Below are positions 35,076 through 44,657 of a stretch of DNA of 64,000 bases, in pieces. Source of the stretch: an uncultured Verrucomicrobiae bacterium (GTDB taxonomy: Bacteria > Verrucomicrobiota > Verrucomicrobiia > Limisphaerales > UBA1096). A program made the position numbers and the translations under genes. A model generated the notes under the pieces. The model did not search any database, had not been told where the DNA came from, and saw nothing but the letters and a program-made list of their open reading frames with translations. The number at the start of each line of letters is the position of its first letter. Position 1 is the first letter of the stretch. Location of the stretch: contig CALJHX010000030.1 of the NCBI GenBank assembly GCA_937770485.1, forward strand, positions 48,897 to 112,896. The letters are read 5' to 3'.

Positions 35076-35876
35076 GTGAACCGGATCAATCAACGAACTT
35101 TCATCAAGCGAACCAGCCAGGGACTGGCCGGATTGGCCGTCGGACCGACCGCCTTGGCCAAGCCGCTTGACCAAAAGGAACCCACCGCCAAGCCGACAAC
35201 CAGGCCGGTGGCAACGTTCTCGATCGTGGGCTTCGACCCTCTCACCGGCGACCTCGGCGTGGCGGTACAGAGCAAGTTTTTCGCGGTTGGCAGCGTGGTG
35301 CCGTGGGCCAAAGCCGGCGTCGGCGCTATCGCGACTCAATCGTACGCCAATGTCCAATACGGCCCTGAAGGTCTCGATCGTTTGGCCAAGGGCAAGTCGG
35401 CCAAGGAAACAGTCGAGACGCTAATCTCGTCGGACGGAAACAACCGATTGCGGCAATTGGGCATCGTCGATGCCAGTGGCAACAGCGCGTCGTTCACAGG
35501 AAGCGGCTGTCACCAATGGGCCGGCCACATCGAGAAACCCAATTTCTGCGCGCAGGGAAATATTCTCACTGGCAAGGAAGTCGTGGACGCCATGGCCTCC
35601 AGCTTCGAGCGATTACAAAAACAGGCCAAAGGTGGACTGTGCGATTGGCTGGCCAACGCATTGATGGCAGGACAGGACGCCGGTGGCGACTCGCGTGGCC
35701 GGCAATCGGCCGCCCTGCTCGTGGTGCGAAAAAAAGGTGGCTACGCCGGGGGCAACGACCTGTTCATCGATCTGCGGGTAGACGATCACAAAACACCGAT
35801 CATCGAGTTGCATCGCCTGCTGGTCCTGCACAAAAAGATCCACAAACGAGCCCACGCTAATCCACCGAAAGGGTAA
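35076..35876 (+). CDS. DUF1028-family exported protein
   Basis: 266 residues from GTG 35076; the longer frame from 34881 runs antisense to the aldolase. The start MNRINQRTFIKRTSQGLAGL resembles a Tat signal (RRTFIK) in which one Arg is Gln, so export by Tat is uncertain. The DUF1028 domain covers about 45-230 (FSIVGFDPLTGDLGVAVQSK, VPWAKAGVGAIATQSYANV, GNILTGKEVVDAM); it has an Ntn-hydrolase-like fold. Activity unknown; often annotated as a putative peptidoglycan-linked or secreted hydrolase. Divergent from the aldolase operon. Confidence 0.82.
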   Translation: MNRINQRTFIKRTSQGLAGLAVGPTALAKPLDQKEPTAKPTTRPVATFSIVGFDPLTGDLGVAVQSKFFAVGSVVPWAKAGVGAIATQSYANVQYGPEGLDRLAKGKSAKETVETLISSDGNNRLRQLGIVDASGNSASFTGSGCHQWAGHIEKPNFCAQGNILTGKEVVDAMASSFERLQKQAKGGLCDWLANALMAGQDAGGDSRGRQSAALLVVRKKGGYAGGNDLFIDLRVDDHKTPIIELHRLLVLHKKIHKRAHANPPKG

Positions 35877-35910
35877 AAAGGTAGTAAGTCCCCGGCCATC
35901 CGTTGTGAGA

Positions 35911-36870
35911 CTATTTTGCGGCTCGGCGCTTGGCCATCACGCGCTTGATAATCTCGTCGGTGGAGACACCGCAGAGAATCACCGTGCCGATGATGGCGTA
36001 CTCGAGGTGGGTGGAGATACCGAGCAGATTGATGGAGTTTCGCAGCAGGCGAATGACCGCCGCGGCGATGATCACGCCGAGGATGGTTCCCTGCCCTCCG
36101 CGCAGACTGCACCCGCCCAGCACGGCGGCGGCGATGGCGTAGAGTTCGTAAAACTCACCAGTCTGGGCTGGTTGCACAGAGTCCAACTCGTAAGCAAACA
36201 GAAGCCCGGATAGTCCAGCCAAAAAAGAGCAGATCACATAGGCGGTGATCTTCAATCGGTCGGTCCCGATGCCGCTATACCGGGCGCCTTCCTCGTTGTT
36301 GCCAAGGGCCAACAGATATCGCCCCCAGATGGTTCGGTTGAGAAAAATCGCGGCCAAAACAGCCACGACCACCAGGAAGAAAAACGGCGCGGGCAAACCG
36401 AATGAGCCGATGGCGAGTTTGCCGCTGAACAGCGAGTTCAGCGTCGCCGTGTCGCCGTAGCCCATGCTCTGGTTGTCGGTAGCCCAGCGGGAAATGCCAC
36501 GGTAAAACAGCAGCCCGCAAAGCGTCACCACAAACGGCTGCAGTTTCATCTTGGTGACCAGCAGGCCGTGAACCAAGCCGATGCCCAACGAAAGGCAGAT
36601 CAACACAAGTACAGCCACCACCGGATCCCACTCGCTCTTGACCATGAGCGCCATCAGCGAGGCCACGAGACCAATCACCGACCCGATAGACAGATCGATC
36701 CCGCCGGTGATGATCACAAACGCCACACCGATGCCCATGATGGCGTAGAGGCTGGACCACTTGAGCAGGTTTTGGAGGTTGTATGCGCTCAGGAAGTTTT
36801 CGTTGCTCAACGCCGTGAAGCCGAAAATAAAAATGAACAAGCCCAAAATTCCGAGTATGTTTTTATTCAT
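35911..36870 (-). CDS. ribose-type ABC transporter permease
   Basis: 319 residues with eight to ten helices of the BPD_transp_2 family. Signature segments are AFVIITGGIDLSIGSVIGLV, ALGNNEEGARYSGI (coupling helix) and GGCSLRGGQGTILGVIIAA. It forms the membrane channel for the ATPase and binding protein encoded upstream on the same strand (13 bases apart). It imports a pentose, autoinducer-2-like sugar or similar; specificity is not visible. Confidence 0.92.
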   Translation of the reverse strand: MNKNILGILGLFIFIFGFTALSNENFLSAYNLQNLLKWSSLYAIMGIGVAFVIITGGIDLSIGSVIGLVASLMALMVKSEWDPVVAVLVLICLSLGIGLVHGLLVTKMKLQPFVVTLCGLLFYRGISRWATDNQSMGYGDTATLNSLFSGKLAIGSFGLPAPFFFLVVVAVLAAIFLNRTIWGRYLLALGNNEEGARYSGIGTDRLKITAYVICSFLAGLSGLLFAYELDSVQPAQTGEFYELYAIAAAVLGGCSLRGGQGTILGVIIAAAVIRLLRNSINLLGISTHLEYAIIGTVILCGVSTDEIIKRVMAKRRAAK

Positions 36871-36882
36871 GATCTGATAGGG

Positions 36883-38391
36883 TCAGGCGGCGGCCATGTT
36901 TCCGGTGGCCAATTGCATTACGGCTTCTTCACTGAGTTGATCGCGGGCGAGTTCGCCTGTGATGGCGCCCTCATGCATGACTAGCGCCCGGTCGGCGATG
37001 CCGAGAACTTCCTCCATTTCACTGGAGACAAATAAAATTGCCACGCCACTAGAGGCCAGATCCTCCATCAGCCTGTAAATTTCCTGTTTCGAGCCGACGT
37101 CGATGCCGCGGGTTGGCTCGTCGAGCAAAAGCATACGCGGCTTCATCGCGAGCCACTTGCCTAGAACGATCTTCTGCTGGTTGCCACCGGAAAGATACTG
37201 AACGACCTGCTCCAAGCCGGGCGTCTTGATGTCCATCTTTTTCACCATGTCGGTGGCCACCTCGATCTCCGCGTCGAAATCAATTAAGCCGGCTTTCTGG
37301 TCCATACGAAGTCGCGGTAGACTGGCATTCTCACAGACGCTCATCTCGAGAATGAGTCCGTGTTGTTTGCGATCCTCCGGCGCCAGGACGATGCCAGACT
37401 TGATCGCCTCGAGGGGTGTCTTGGGATGGATTGCCTTGCCGGCAATCTTCAGGGTTCCGCCGACTGCAGGGGTGACTCCGAACAGCGTCTGGAGCAGCTC
37501 CGTGCGGCCCGCGCCAACCAACCCGGCGACGCCAACAATTTCACCCTCACGAACCGAAAAGGACAAACCTCTTTGGGGATGCGCCGGCGTTCTCAGGTTT
37601 TCGGCCTCGAGCACCACGCTGCCCGGTTCGGTGACGTTGCGCTGGTAGAATTGCGAGAGATCGCGACCTACCATCAGCTTGACCATGGCGTCGTGGCGGA
37701 TCTTGTCCCCTGCCAACTCCCCGGCGTTTTCGCCATCGCGCAGAATAGCGACCCGGTCCGAGAGCACGATCACCTCGCCCAGCCGGTGGGAGATGTAAAT
37801 GATGCTGATCCCCTGCGAACGCAGATCGTGAACGACCCTGAAAAGTGTCGCACTCTCCGCCTGCGAGAGGCTGGAAGTCGGCTCGTCCATGATGATGATC
37901 CTCGCATCGACGGACAGCGCCTTGGCGATCTCCACCAACTGCTGATGGCCGATCGTGAGATCCGCCACGAGGGTGTCGGTGGGGAAATCCAGCCCAACGC
38001 GCTTGAGGTGGCCGGCGGCCTTGGCGTGGATTTGTCCGCGATCAATGAAGCCAGCCTTGTGCGGCTCGTTGCCGAGAAAAATATTTGCCGCGATGTCGAG
38101 GTTGCCGGCGAGATTCAGCTCCTGGTGAATCAGCGCGATGCCGTGGTCCTGCGCGTCCCGCACGGATTGAATCCTCACTTCCCTGCCATCGATGCGGATA
38201 ACCCCCGCGTTTGGAGTGTGCACGCCAGCGAGGATTTTCATCAGCGTGCTTTTACCGGCACCGTTTTCGCCGACCACCGCCAGCACCTCGCCCCGGTTCA
38301 GGGTGAGATCGACGTCGTGAAGTGCGAGGACGCCAGGAAACTGTTTCTCAAGGGCCACAACCTCGAGAAGCGGTGTTTGGGCGTCTCCCAT
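36883..38391 (-). CDS. sugar ABC transporter ATP-binding protein (RbsA/MglA-like)
   Basis: 502 residues, two fused nucleotide-binding domains as in RbsA. The first has Walker A GENGAGKSTLMK, signature LSQAESA-region and Walker B ARIIIMDEP; the second has VGAGRTELLQ in place of a normal Walker A (usual for this family), LSGGNQQKIVLGKWL and Walker B RMLLLDEPTRGIDV. It energises the permease encoded downstream. Its start overlaps the binding-protein stop by one base. Confidence 0.94.
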   Translation of the reverse strand: MGDAQTPLLEVVALEKQFPGVLALHDVDLTLNRGEVLAVVGENGAGKSTLMKILAGVHTPNAGVIRIDGREVRIQSVRDAQDHGIALIHQELNLAGNLDIAANIFLGNEPHKAGFIDRGQIHAKAAGHLKRVGLDFPTDTLVADLTIGHQQLVEIAKALSVDARIIIMDEPTSSLSQAESATLFRVVHDLRSQGISIIYISHRLGEVIVLSDRVAILRDGENAGELAGDKIRHDAMVKLMVGRDLSQFYQRNVTEPGSVVLEAENLRTPAHPQRGLSFSVREGEIVGVAGLVGAGRTELLQTLFGVTPAVGGTLKIAGKAIHPKTPLEAIKSGIVLAPEDRKQHGLILEMSVCENASLPRLRMDQKAGLIDFDAEIEVATDMVKKMDIKTPGLEQVVQYLSGGNQQKIVLGKWLAMKPRMLLLDEPTRGIDVGSKQEIYRLMEDLASSGVAILFVSSEMEEVLGIADRALVMHEGAITGELARDQLSEEAVMQLATGNMAAA

Positions 38392-39425
38392 TATTCCTGA
38401 GCACCCAGCTTGGCCATCTTATTTTTCTCAGCCCAGAACTCGTCGATGTTTGCCTTTGTGACAATTTTGTAGCCGACGTCGATGAACTTGTTTTCAGGGA
38501 TCACCGAGGTGTCGCCATCGACCAGCGCCTTGAGCACGCGCACCGACTGGTAGCCGTACTTCCACGGCTGCTGGCTGATGGTGCCGTGAGCGTTGCCGTC
38601 CTTGATCGCCTGCAACAGTTCATCCGCCTCGTCGAAGCCGCACACTTTTATCTGGCCAAGCTTGCCGGCCTCCTTGATGGCCTCGAGGCACCTCGGTGGG
38701 TTGTAGGCGAACAGCCCTACCATGCAAGCCAGCTTCGGATGCTTGGTAATAGCGTCTTCGGCGTTGGACTTGGCGGTGTCCATGACGAAGTTGTCTGTGC
38801 GCGTGTCGAGCACCGTGTACTTGTCGCCCTTGAACACCTTGGCCACTTCGTCGAACTTCACTCGGCCAAGCGTTTGAAGCGGGCGCTCCAGCAGCTCGTC
38901 GATGACGCCCTGCCGGCGCTGCCGAGCGTTGAGCTGCTCCAGTCGGCCGACAAAAATCATCACCTCGCCTCCATCCGGGATCGCCGCCTTGACCAATTGG
39001 CCAAGCGCGCGACCCGCCTTGTAGTTATCGGTGCCGATGTATAACAACCGATCGCTCTTGGGTGCATCGGCATCGTGAGTGATCAGCACAGTCTGCTTGG
39101 CTGCATCATTGAGGAAAGGTGTCTGATTCTCGGCATCGACAGGGCTAACGGCCATGCCCTTGATGCCCTTGGCCAGGAGCGTTTCCATTATGCTTTTCTG
39201 GTCAGCCAAGCCCTTGGTTGGCATGTGGATCTCGCACCGAACGCCGAATTCCTTCTCCGCCTGGTGCACTCCCGCCGCGCAGAGATCCCAGAACGGGTCG
39301 ATTCCGTTGGTCACGTAAGCGATAGTGGCATCTCCTGCACCACCGTCACTCGAGGTTTTCGGCGCACACGCCACCACGACTGCCAACGCGGTTGCCGCAG
39401 TCCAAAGGGTCATTTTTTTGATCAT
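38391..39425 (-). CDS. sugar-binding lipoprotein of the ABC transporter (RbsB-like)
   Basis: 344 residues. Lipoprotein leader ending VVVAC (Cys20), then a periplasmic binding protein type 1 fold: AYVTNGIDPFWDLCAAGVHQ, GIKGMAVSPVDAENQTPFLN, TVLITHDADAPKSDRLLYIG, CGFDEADELLQAIKDGNAHG and ISQQPWKYGYQSV. This is the order of ribose/rhamnose-type binding proteins. First gene of the operon with the ATPase and permease. The ligand is not determinable from sequence alone. Confidence 0.92.
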   Translation of the reverse strand: MIKKMTLWTAATALAVVVACAPKTSSDGGAGDATIAYVTNGIDPFWDLCAAGVHQAEKEFGVRCEIHMPTKGLADQKSIMETLLAKGIKGMAVSPVDAENQTPFLNDAAKQTVLITHDADAPKSDRLLYIGTDNYKAGRALGQLVKAAIPDGGEVMIFVGRLEQLNARQRRQGVIDELLERPLQTLGRVKFDEVAKVFKGDKYTVLDTRTDNFVMDTAKSNAEDAITKHPKLACMVGLFAYNPPRCLEAIKEAGKLGQIKVCGFDEADELLQAIKDGNAHGTISQQPWKYGYQSVRVLKALVDGDTSVIPENKFIDVGYKIVTKANIDEFWAEKNKMAKLGAQE

Positions 39426-39460
39426 TTTTTAATAGGATTGTTTTTGAGTTCGGTAAAGAA

Positions 39461-40225
39461 TCAATGCACAGTCACGCCACCGTTAACATGGATGTTTTGG
39501 CCGGTGACGAACGACGACGCCTCGCTGGCGAGATAAACAATCGTGCCAGCCAGGTCCTCAGGCTTCCCCCAGCGCTGCATCGGGATGGAGGCGAAGTAGC
39601 CGTCCTTCAGTTCCTGCGGGTCGTTCTCGTGGCGCTCCACCGGGATCCAGCCCGGCGCAACCATGTTCACCGTGATGTTCCACGGTGCCAACTCGTGCGC
39701 GAGACTGCGGTTGAACCCGTTCTGCCCGCCCTTGGCCGCCACGTAAGCCGTGAACGGCGTGATGCCCAGGTGAACGACCTCCGAGCCGATGTTGATGATG
39801 CGGCCCCAGTGCTGCTGCTTCATGTGCGGCAGCACGGCGCGCGTCACGAGGTAAGGACTCTTGATGAAAAAATCGAGCATACTCTGGTAAAAATCCCAGT
39901 CGTATTCCTCGATCGCTTTCTGTGGTTGCGGCGGCGTGGCGTTGAGTACCACGATGTCCACCGGGCCAAGCTTTTCGCCGGCCTCGGCGACGAGGCGGTT
40001 CACGTCGGCCTCGTCGGTCACGTTGGCGCGGATCATCGCCCCCTCGGCCCCAGTGGCCTCAAACTCAGCGAACGCATTGGCGGCGCGCTCCTCATTGTTG
40101 CTGTAGTTCAACGCCACCTTGGCGCCCGCTTGACCAAGCGCCATCGCCATCCGCTTGCCTAATCCGGTCGAACTGCCAGTAACCAGTGCCGTCCTGCCCT
40201 TGAGTGAAAATTGCTCCGTGCTCAT
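39461..40225 (-). CDS. short-chain dehydrogenase/reductase
   Basis: 254 residues, classical SDR: TGSSTGLGKRMAMALGQAG (NAD(P)-binding TGxxxGxG), VLNATPP in place of the usual NNAG, catalytic Ser in IINIGSEVV and YVAAKGG (Tyr-x3-Lys). The changed NNAG suggests a divergent subfamily. Located 36 bases upstream of the sugar ABC operon on the same strand, so probably oxidises or reduces the imported sugar or its derivative; it may be the first gene of that transcript. Confidence 0.88.
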   Translation of the reverse strand: MSTEQFSLKGRTALVTGSSTGLGKRMAMALGQAGAKVALNYSNNEERAANAFAEFEATGAEGAMIRANVTDEADVNRLVAEAGEKLGPVDIVVLNATPPQPQKAIEEYDWDFYQSMLDFFIKSPYLVTRAVLPHMKQQHWGRIINIGSEVVHLGITPFTAYVAAKGGQNGFNRSLAHELAPWNITVNMVAPGWIPVERHENDPQELKDGYFASIPMQRWGKPEDLAGTIVYLASEASSFVTGQNIHVNGGVTVH

Positions 40226-40293
40226 TTGTGCTTCGAGAAGAAGAGGATACTACCAAAGCGCACCTGGAATGAAAACCGCTTTCTGCCGCCAAG

Positions 40294-40307
40294 CGCTTGG
40301 CCAAGCG
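40294..40307. repeat. CGCTTGGCCAAGCG palindrome, copy 5
   Basis: Exact copy in the gap between the SDR start and the HAD gene stop. It is one of two exact copies that are intergenic, so the repeat is not only a codon effect. Confidence 0.9.
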
Positions 40308-40312
40308 GAAAA

Positions 40313-41017
40313 TCAGCCGCCGCGGACTTCAGCGGCGGTCAGGTGGGTGAGATCGACCACGGCCCAGTCCGGCTCACAGGCCCGAAGCGCCTCCAGCGTC
40401 GCCCCGCCCGTGGCCACAGCCAGCGTGCGCGCGCCGATGTATTTGCCGCAGGCGACGTCCTTGGGCGTGTCGCCGATCACGACGATCTCCGGGCCGGCCA
40501 GTTTGCGCTCGAGGTACTCACCGCCCTTGACCGCGGCGGTGACAGCGATGAGGTTGCGATCCTCATTGTCGTCGGCAAAGCCTCCCAGCGCAAACCGATC
40601 CCACAGCCCGTACGTACTAAGCTTGCGCCTAGCTCCCTCGCGTATGTTGCCGGTCAGCAGGCCAAGCGCTGGCGCGTCCGGCAACGCGGCCAAGCCGTCG
40701 AGCAACCGCACCACGCCGGGGAACGGCCCTCCCTCGTTTATGTCGAGATGACTGTCCACAAGGCGAAGGTAGTGGTTGAAAAACGACTCGCGGTTTTCCG
40801 GCGTGTGCCCGACGCCGTTCTGTTCGCACAACTCGCGAAAGAGCGAGTAGTCGGTGCGCCCCGCAAACTTGATCTTGGCCGTGGCATCGGCGATGCCGAA
40901 CGCCGCTTCGAACGCCTCGCCAAACGCCTTCATCCCGGCGCCGCCGGTGCTGACCAACGTGCCGTCGATGTCAAACAACACGAGCCGGACCGAGACAGCC
41001 GCGGACGGGCTACTCAT
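40313..41017 (-). CDS. HAD-superfamily phosphatase
   Basis: 234 residues from ATG 41017 (MSSPSAAVSVRLVLFDIDGT), chosen because longer starts overlap the ferritin gene. Motif I is LFDIDGTLV (nucleophile and acid Asp), motif II LLTGN, motif III around KGGEYLERKL, and motif IV EIVVIGDTPKDVACG. The helical cap between is of the phosphoglycolate phosphatase/Gph type. Substrate unknown. The start overlaps the ferritin stop by 8 bases. Confidence 0.88.
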   Translation of the reverse strand: MSSPSAAVSVRLVLFDIDGTLVSTGGAGMKAFGEAFEAAFGIADATAKIKFAGRTDYSLFRELCEQNGVGHTPENRESFFNHYLRLVDSHLDINEGGPFPGVVRLLDGLAALPDAPALGLLTGNIREGARRKLSTYGLWDRFALGGFADDNEDRNLIAVTAAVKGGEYLERKLAGPEIVVIGDTPKDVACGKYIGARTLAVATGGATLEALRACEPDWAVVDLTHLTAAEVRGG

Positions 41018-41528
41018 CCGCGCTTGGGGGGTTGGGTTGCTGCTGTCCACGTTGCCGCACCATGAACTCCTCCACGGCGAGCTCGTTCTCACCGGCCCGC
41101 TTGGCCACTTTCAGGAGCTTGTTCATTGTGGACAACTCCTCAAGTTGCTCGTCCAAAAACCACGTCAGGAAATTCTCGGTGATGTGGTCGCCCTCGGAGG
41201 CGGCCAGCTTCATGAGGCCGTTGATCTCCTCGGTCACTCTCATCTCCCAGTCGAGCGACAACTTAGCCGCCGCCACGACGGAAGACACCGTGCTGAGCGG
41301 TGCCTCGATGGCAGGAATCTCCAACTTGCCGTTGAAGGCCACCACGTGGTTGATGAACCGCTCGGCGTGGTCGCGCTCGTCCTCGGCCTGCGCCTTGAAA
41401 AACGCTGCCAACTCGCTCAACCCCTCCACGTCAAAGTAGGTCGAGATCGTGAGGTACTGGAGATAAGCGCCGAGTTCCATCCCGATCTGCTTATTAATGG
41501 CCTGGTTGACTATTGAATTTATTTGCAT
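41010..41528 (-). CDS. ferritin
   Basis: 172 residues from ATG 41528, preceded by GGAGGCGG. A four-helix ferritin with the ferroxidase ligands in MELGAYLQY (Glu), AEDERDHAERF (Glu, His) and the later EEINGLMKLA and LDEQLEE helices. It oxidises and stores iron as a 24-subunit shell in the cytoplasm. The C-terminal tail (RQRGQQQPNPPSADE) is polar and variable. Coupled to the HAD gene downstream. The true start excludes the 30-residue upstream frame, which is antisense leader of the divergent transporter. Confidence 0.93.
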   Translation of the reverse strand: MQINSIVNQAINKQIGMELGAYLQYLTISTYFDVEGLSELAAFFKAQAEDERDHAERFINHVVAFNGKLEIPAIEAPLSTVSSVVAAAKLSLDWEMRVTEEINGLMKLAASEGDHITENFLTWFLDEQLEELSTMNKLLKVAKRAGENELAVEEFMVRQRGQQQPNPPSADE

Positions 41529-41605
41529 CGTTCCGCCTCCGCCTTTGCCGTAAGGATTCGTCCCCCAAGGGGAAAGCCCTCGCAAAAGTCGGGAGGGAAA
41601 ATCGG

Positions 41606-42946
41606 ATGCACAACTCAAAAAGTCAACCCGTCACCAGTGTCGATGTCTGGAAAACGTGGTTCCCTCTCGCCCTGAGCTGGCTGATGATGGGCATCGAGTT
41701 GCCGCTACTCAGCGCCGTGGTGGCGCGCCTGGCCAACCCGGAAGTCAACCTCGGCGCCTACGGCGGCGTGGTGTTCCCGCTCTCGCTGCTCATCGAAGCG
41801 CCAATCATCATGCTGCTCACCGCCAGCACCAAGCTTAGCCGCGACCTTGCCTCGTACAAAAAATTGTGGCGCTTCATGATGATTGCCGGCGGTGGCCTGT
41901 CGGCGCTGCACCTGCTCGTCGCCATCACACCGCTGTTCGACTGGCTCGTCGGCGGCCTGCTCGGGGTCGAGGATGACATCCTCGAGGCGAGCCGCCTCGG
42001 CATGATCATCATGACACCGTGGACGTGGGCCATAGCCCACCGGCGATTCAACCAAGGCGTGCTGATTCGATTCGGCCACTCGAGAACCGTCACTTGGGGC
42101 ACGCTCACCCGACTCTTCGCCGTCGTGTCGATGCTGTTCATCTGCCACGCCATGGCCAAGCGCGTCAGCCTGCCTGAGCTTGGCATCATCGCCGCCACAG
42201 CCGCTGTCTCTGCCGGCGTGGTGATCGAGGCCATTTATATCGCGTGGAAAGTCCGGCCAATCGTTCGCGACATCCTACCCGTGGCGCAGTCCGACGAGCC
42301 GCCCCTCAACCGCAAACGGTTCCTCTCGTTTTACATTCCACTAGCGCTCAGCCCGCTACTTGGCCTCGCCGCGCAGCCGATGCTCACCGCCGGCATCAGC
42401 CGTATGCCGTCGCCGACCGAGTCGCTGGCCATCCTCCCGGCGCTCAACGGCTTCACGTTTTTGTTTCGCTCGATCAGCCTGGCCTTCCTCGAGGTCGTGG
42501 TGGCGCTGGTCGAGCGGCCCGGTGGCTACAAAGCACTGCGACGCTTCGCATCGCAGGCCGCGCTGGGCGTGTTCTGCCTACAACTGCTGATCATCGCCAC
42601 GCCGTTGGCCAACGGCTGGTTCGGCACCGTCAGCGGACTCGATACGAACTTGGCCAAGCTCGCCTCCCAAGCCGTCTGGGCGGGGCTGACACTGGCCGCG
42701 TTCGGCTTTGGCAGCAGCTTTTTCCAGGGACTGCTTGTGCACTCGCACAACACCCGCAGTGTCACCGAGTCAGTGGCGATGTTTCTCGTGGTGATCGTGG
42801 CCGGGCTGGCCGTGGGCGCACACGGCGACTGGCTGGCCGGAGCCATCTTCGCTTACATCGTCTATTCGCTTGGCCAAGCGGCGCAATTCTCGTGGCTCTA
42901 CATCCGCAGCCGCCCCGTCCGCCAAGCGCTTGGCCAAGCGGAATAA
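41606..42946 (+). CDS. multi-pass membrane transporter, MATE/ANK-like
   Basis: 446 residues from the ATG at 41606, preceded by GGGAGGG. About twelve helices in two halves: WKTWFPLALSWLMMGIELPL and RFLSFYIPLALSPLLGLAAQ look like equivalent first helices of the two repeats of the MOP (MATE-like) fold, as also found in the progressive ankylosis protein. AQPMLTAGISRMPSPTESLA is a conserved-looking loop. Substrate unknown. Two exact palindromes lie near the 3' end, and the last residues, ALGQAE-stop, are encoded by one of them. Divergent from ferritin. Confidence 0.65.
   Translation: MHNSKSQPVTSVDVWKTWFPLALSWLMMGIELPLLSAVVARLANPEVNLGAYGGVVFPLSLLIEAPIIMLLTASTKLSRDLASYKKLWRFMMIAGGGLSALHLLVAITPLFDWLVGGLLGVEDDILEASRLGMIIMTPWTWAIAHRRFNQGVLIRFGHSRTVTWGTLTRLFAVVSMLFICHAMAKRVSLPELGIIAATAAVSAGVVIEAIYIAWKVRPIVRDILPVAQSDEPPLNRKRFLSFYIPLALSPLLGLAAQPMLTAGISRMPSPTESLAILPALNGFTFLFRSISLAFLEVVVALVERPGGYKALRRFASQAALGVFCLQLLIIATPLANGWFGTVSGLDTNLAKLASQAVWAGLTLAAFGFGSSFFQGLLVHSHNTRSVTESVAMFLVVIVAGLAVGAHGDWLAGAIFAYIVYSLGQAAQFSWLYIRSRPVRQALGQAE
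42867..42880. repeat. CGCTTGGCCAAGCG palindrome, copy 6
   Basis: Exact copy inside the MATE/ANK-like gene, encoding SLGQAA. Confidence 0.9.
42927..42940. repeat. CGCTTGGCCAAGCG palindrome, copy 7
   Basis: Exact copy 60 bases after copy 6, forming the last codons of the transporter gene (ALGQAE-stop). Confidence 0.9.
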
Positions 42947-43092
42947 CTTAGTGGACCCGGCGTTGCAATCCGCATGGCCAAGGTCACAAAACCATCACAA
43001 CCGAGAATCCCCTTGAACACCCCGCCGACTTGTGTCTTAATGAACTGGTTGTTGATTGAAAGTCAATCAGCACGGAAGAAAGGAAACAGAAA

Positions 43093-43353
43093 ATGGCACA
43101 CTTCGTGAAACTGACACAGGCTTCGCCGACCGGTTATACCGAGGAAGATTCCAGGATTCTGTTCAACCTCGACACGGTCATCTCCGTTGAACCGGTGGGT
43201 GACCAGACAATGATCCAGACCCGATGGGGACGGATGACTGTCAGCGAGGATCTGGACACGATCCTGAATCTGGCGAACGCCGACCGGGGTGGCTTCAAGG
43301 CCCCCCAACTCGATTCGTTCACGCGAATCAACGAGGAGTCACTCTCCTTGTAA
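43093..43353 (+). CDS. small conserved-looking protein of unknown function
   Basis: 86 residues with AAGGAAAC ahead of the ATG. The sequence MAHFVKLTQASPTGYTEEDS, RILFNLDTVISVEPV and TRWGRMTVSEDLDTIL predicts a small beta-rich fold; the pattern 'vkLt......i..d.I..ie.......i....g....V.E..d.i' recalls FlbD-like flagellar proteins but the match is weak. A good terminator follows, so it is a monocistronic unit. Confidence 0.6.
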   Translation: MAHFVKLTQASPTGYTEEDSRILFNLDTVISVEPVGDQTMIQTRWGRMTVSEDLDTILNLANADRGGFKAPQLDSFTRINEESLSL

Positions 43354-43400
43354 CGCACGGGCGAAGGCCCGATTTGGAAATACTGAATAAGAACTGACCC

Positions 43401-43441
43401 GCAGCCGGTTGCTCCCAAAAGGACGCCGGCTGCGTTTTTTT
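43401..43441 (+). terminator. intrinsic terminator
   Basis: GCAGCCGG (43401-43408) pairs with CCGGCTGC (43426-43433), followed by G and a run of eight T. It ends the transcript of the 86-residue protein gene. Confidence 0.85.
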
Positions 43442-43533
43442 TGGGTGGGCTTTTCGCGGGGGCGTTCTGGAGTGCGGTTCTCTGCACCGTTTTGGGTACA
43501 GTACAATGAGCCGGTTGTTTGCCAGTTCAAAAT

Positions 43534-43592
43534 AATCCTGTCCATTCATGTTCCAATTTGGTCAGGAAAAATAAACAAGGATAGACAGGATT
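43534..43592. repeat. intergenic inverted repeat AATCCTGTC...GACAGGATT
   Basis: AATCCTGTC (43534-43542) and GACAGGATT (43584-43592) are perfect inverted repeats around a 41-nt AT-rich centre. It could fold into a long hairpin or be a small mobile (MITE-like) element. The rest of the gap 43442-43733 shows nothing else. Confidence 0.45.
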
Positions 43593-43733
43593 GGAGCTAC
43601 CTCCAAGCAAGCTTGACCAAGCCCTTTCAACCTCATCCAGCCTTCGGCCGCCTTCTCTGAGAAGGAATTCTCCGGTTTCATGCGTGTTTCTTCGCGTGAA
43701 TTCGCGGTTGAAAATAAAACACCCAGCCCAGCG

Positions 43734-44585
43734 CTACCGGCGTTGGAAGTAGCCTCTTTGTTTTTCGCTGATGGGCATGTTGAGGCGTTCCATCACCTGC
43801 ATCATGTCCTCCCAGACGTGGCGCTTGATCACCCACGACTGGTTGCGCAGCAGGTAGGACGGGTGGAAGGTGGGCATCACCGGCACGTCCCGGTACGAAT
43901 GCCAGTTGCCGCGCAGTCGCGTGATGCCGGACGGCATTTTGCCTAGCAGCCCCTCGACGGCGGTTCCTCCCAGCGAAACTATCACCCTGGGCTGGATAAT
44001 TTCGATCTGCCGCTTGACCCACGGGAAACAGGTTTCCATTTCCTCGGGGCGCGGCTTGCGGTTCCCGTAAACCTTGCCGGGTGTGTCGGGCCGACACTTG
44101 AGGATGTTGGCGATGTAAACTTTGTCACGATCCAGCCCGGTGGCCTCAATGATCTTGGTCAGCAATTGGCCTGCCGCGCCGACGAACGGCTCGCCCTCCT
44201 TGTCCTCGTCCAGCCCCGGCGCCTCGCCGATGAGCATTAACTCCGCATGGACGGTGCCGACACCGAACACGACCTGGGTTCGCGTCGATACGAGGTGCGC
44301 GCACTGGGCGCAGGCCAGTGCTTCGTCGCGCAGCATGGTTATCGCGGATTCTTTATCCGCGGCGGAGAGCTTGGGCGAATCGTAAACGCTTGGCTCGTCG
44401 GGACGCTGGACGGTGATGGTTGGTGCTGCTTGGCCAAGCGGGGCGTTGGTGGTTTTTTGTGCGGCTGGCATGGCCAGACGCGACAGCGACTCCGGCGATG
44501 CATCGACATAGCGGGCGCCCCGCTGCTTGAGCGACTCGAGATGGCCAATGGTGGCGTCGAGCAGTTGATGATATGCGCTGGGCAT
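43734..44585 (-). CDS. uracil-DNA glycosylase, family 4
   Basis: 283 residues from ATG 44585. The N-terminal 85 residues are a non-conserved linker. The catalytic domain carries the iron-sulfur Cys set (CAQCAHL, plus Cys in [12 protein letters not shown] and ETCFPW), motif [21 protein letters not shown] and motif [12 protein letters not shown]. It removes uracil from DNA as the first step of base excision repair. The N-terminal extension and the final [11 protein letters not shown] are normal for bacterial family 4 enzymes of this length. Confidence 0.92.
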   Translation of the reverse strand: MPSAYHQLLDATIGHLESLKQRGARYVDASPESLSRLAMPAAQKTTNAPLGQAAPTITVQRPDEPSVYDSPKLSAADKESAITMLRDEALACAQCAHLVSTRTQVVFGVGTVHAELMLIGEAPGLDEDKEGEPFVGAAGQLLTKIIEATGLDRDKVYIANILKCRPDTPGKVYGNRKPRPEEMETCFPWVKRQIEIIQPRVIVSLGGTAVEGLLGKMPSGITRLRGNWHSYRDVPVMPTFHPSYLLRNQSWVIKRHVWEDMMQVMERLNMPISEKQRGYFQRR

Positions 44586-44657
44586 CGGCGAACAAGGTAG
44601 GCCAAGCCGCTGCCCTGGCACAGGGCAAGTTATTCACCGCGCAACTCTATGACCTGC

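Noticed and set aside
37360..38400. Plus-strand ORF of 346 codons
   Set aside because: Antisense to the RbsA-like ATPase gene, which has all nucleotide-binding motifs.
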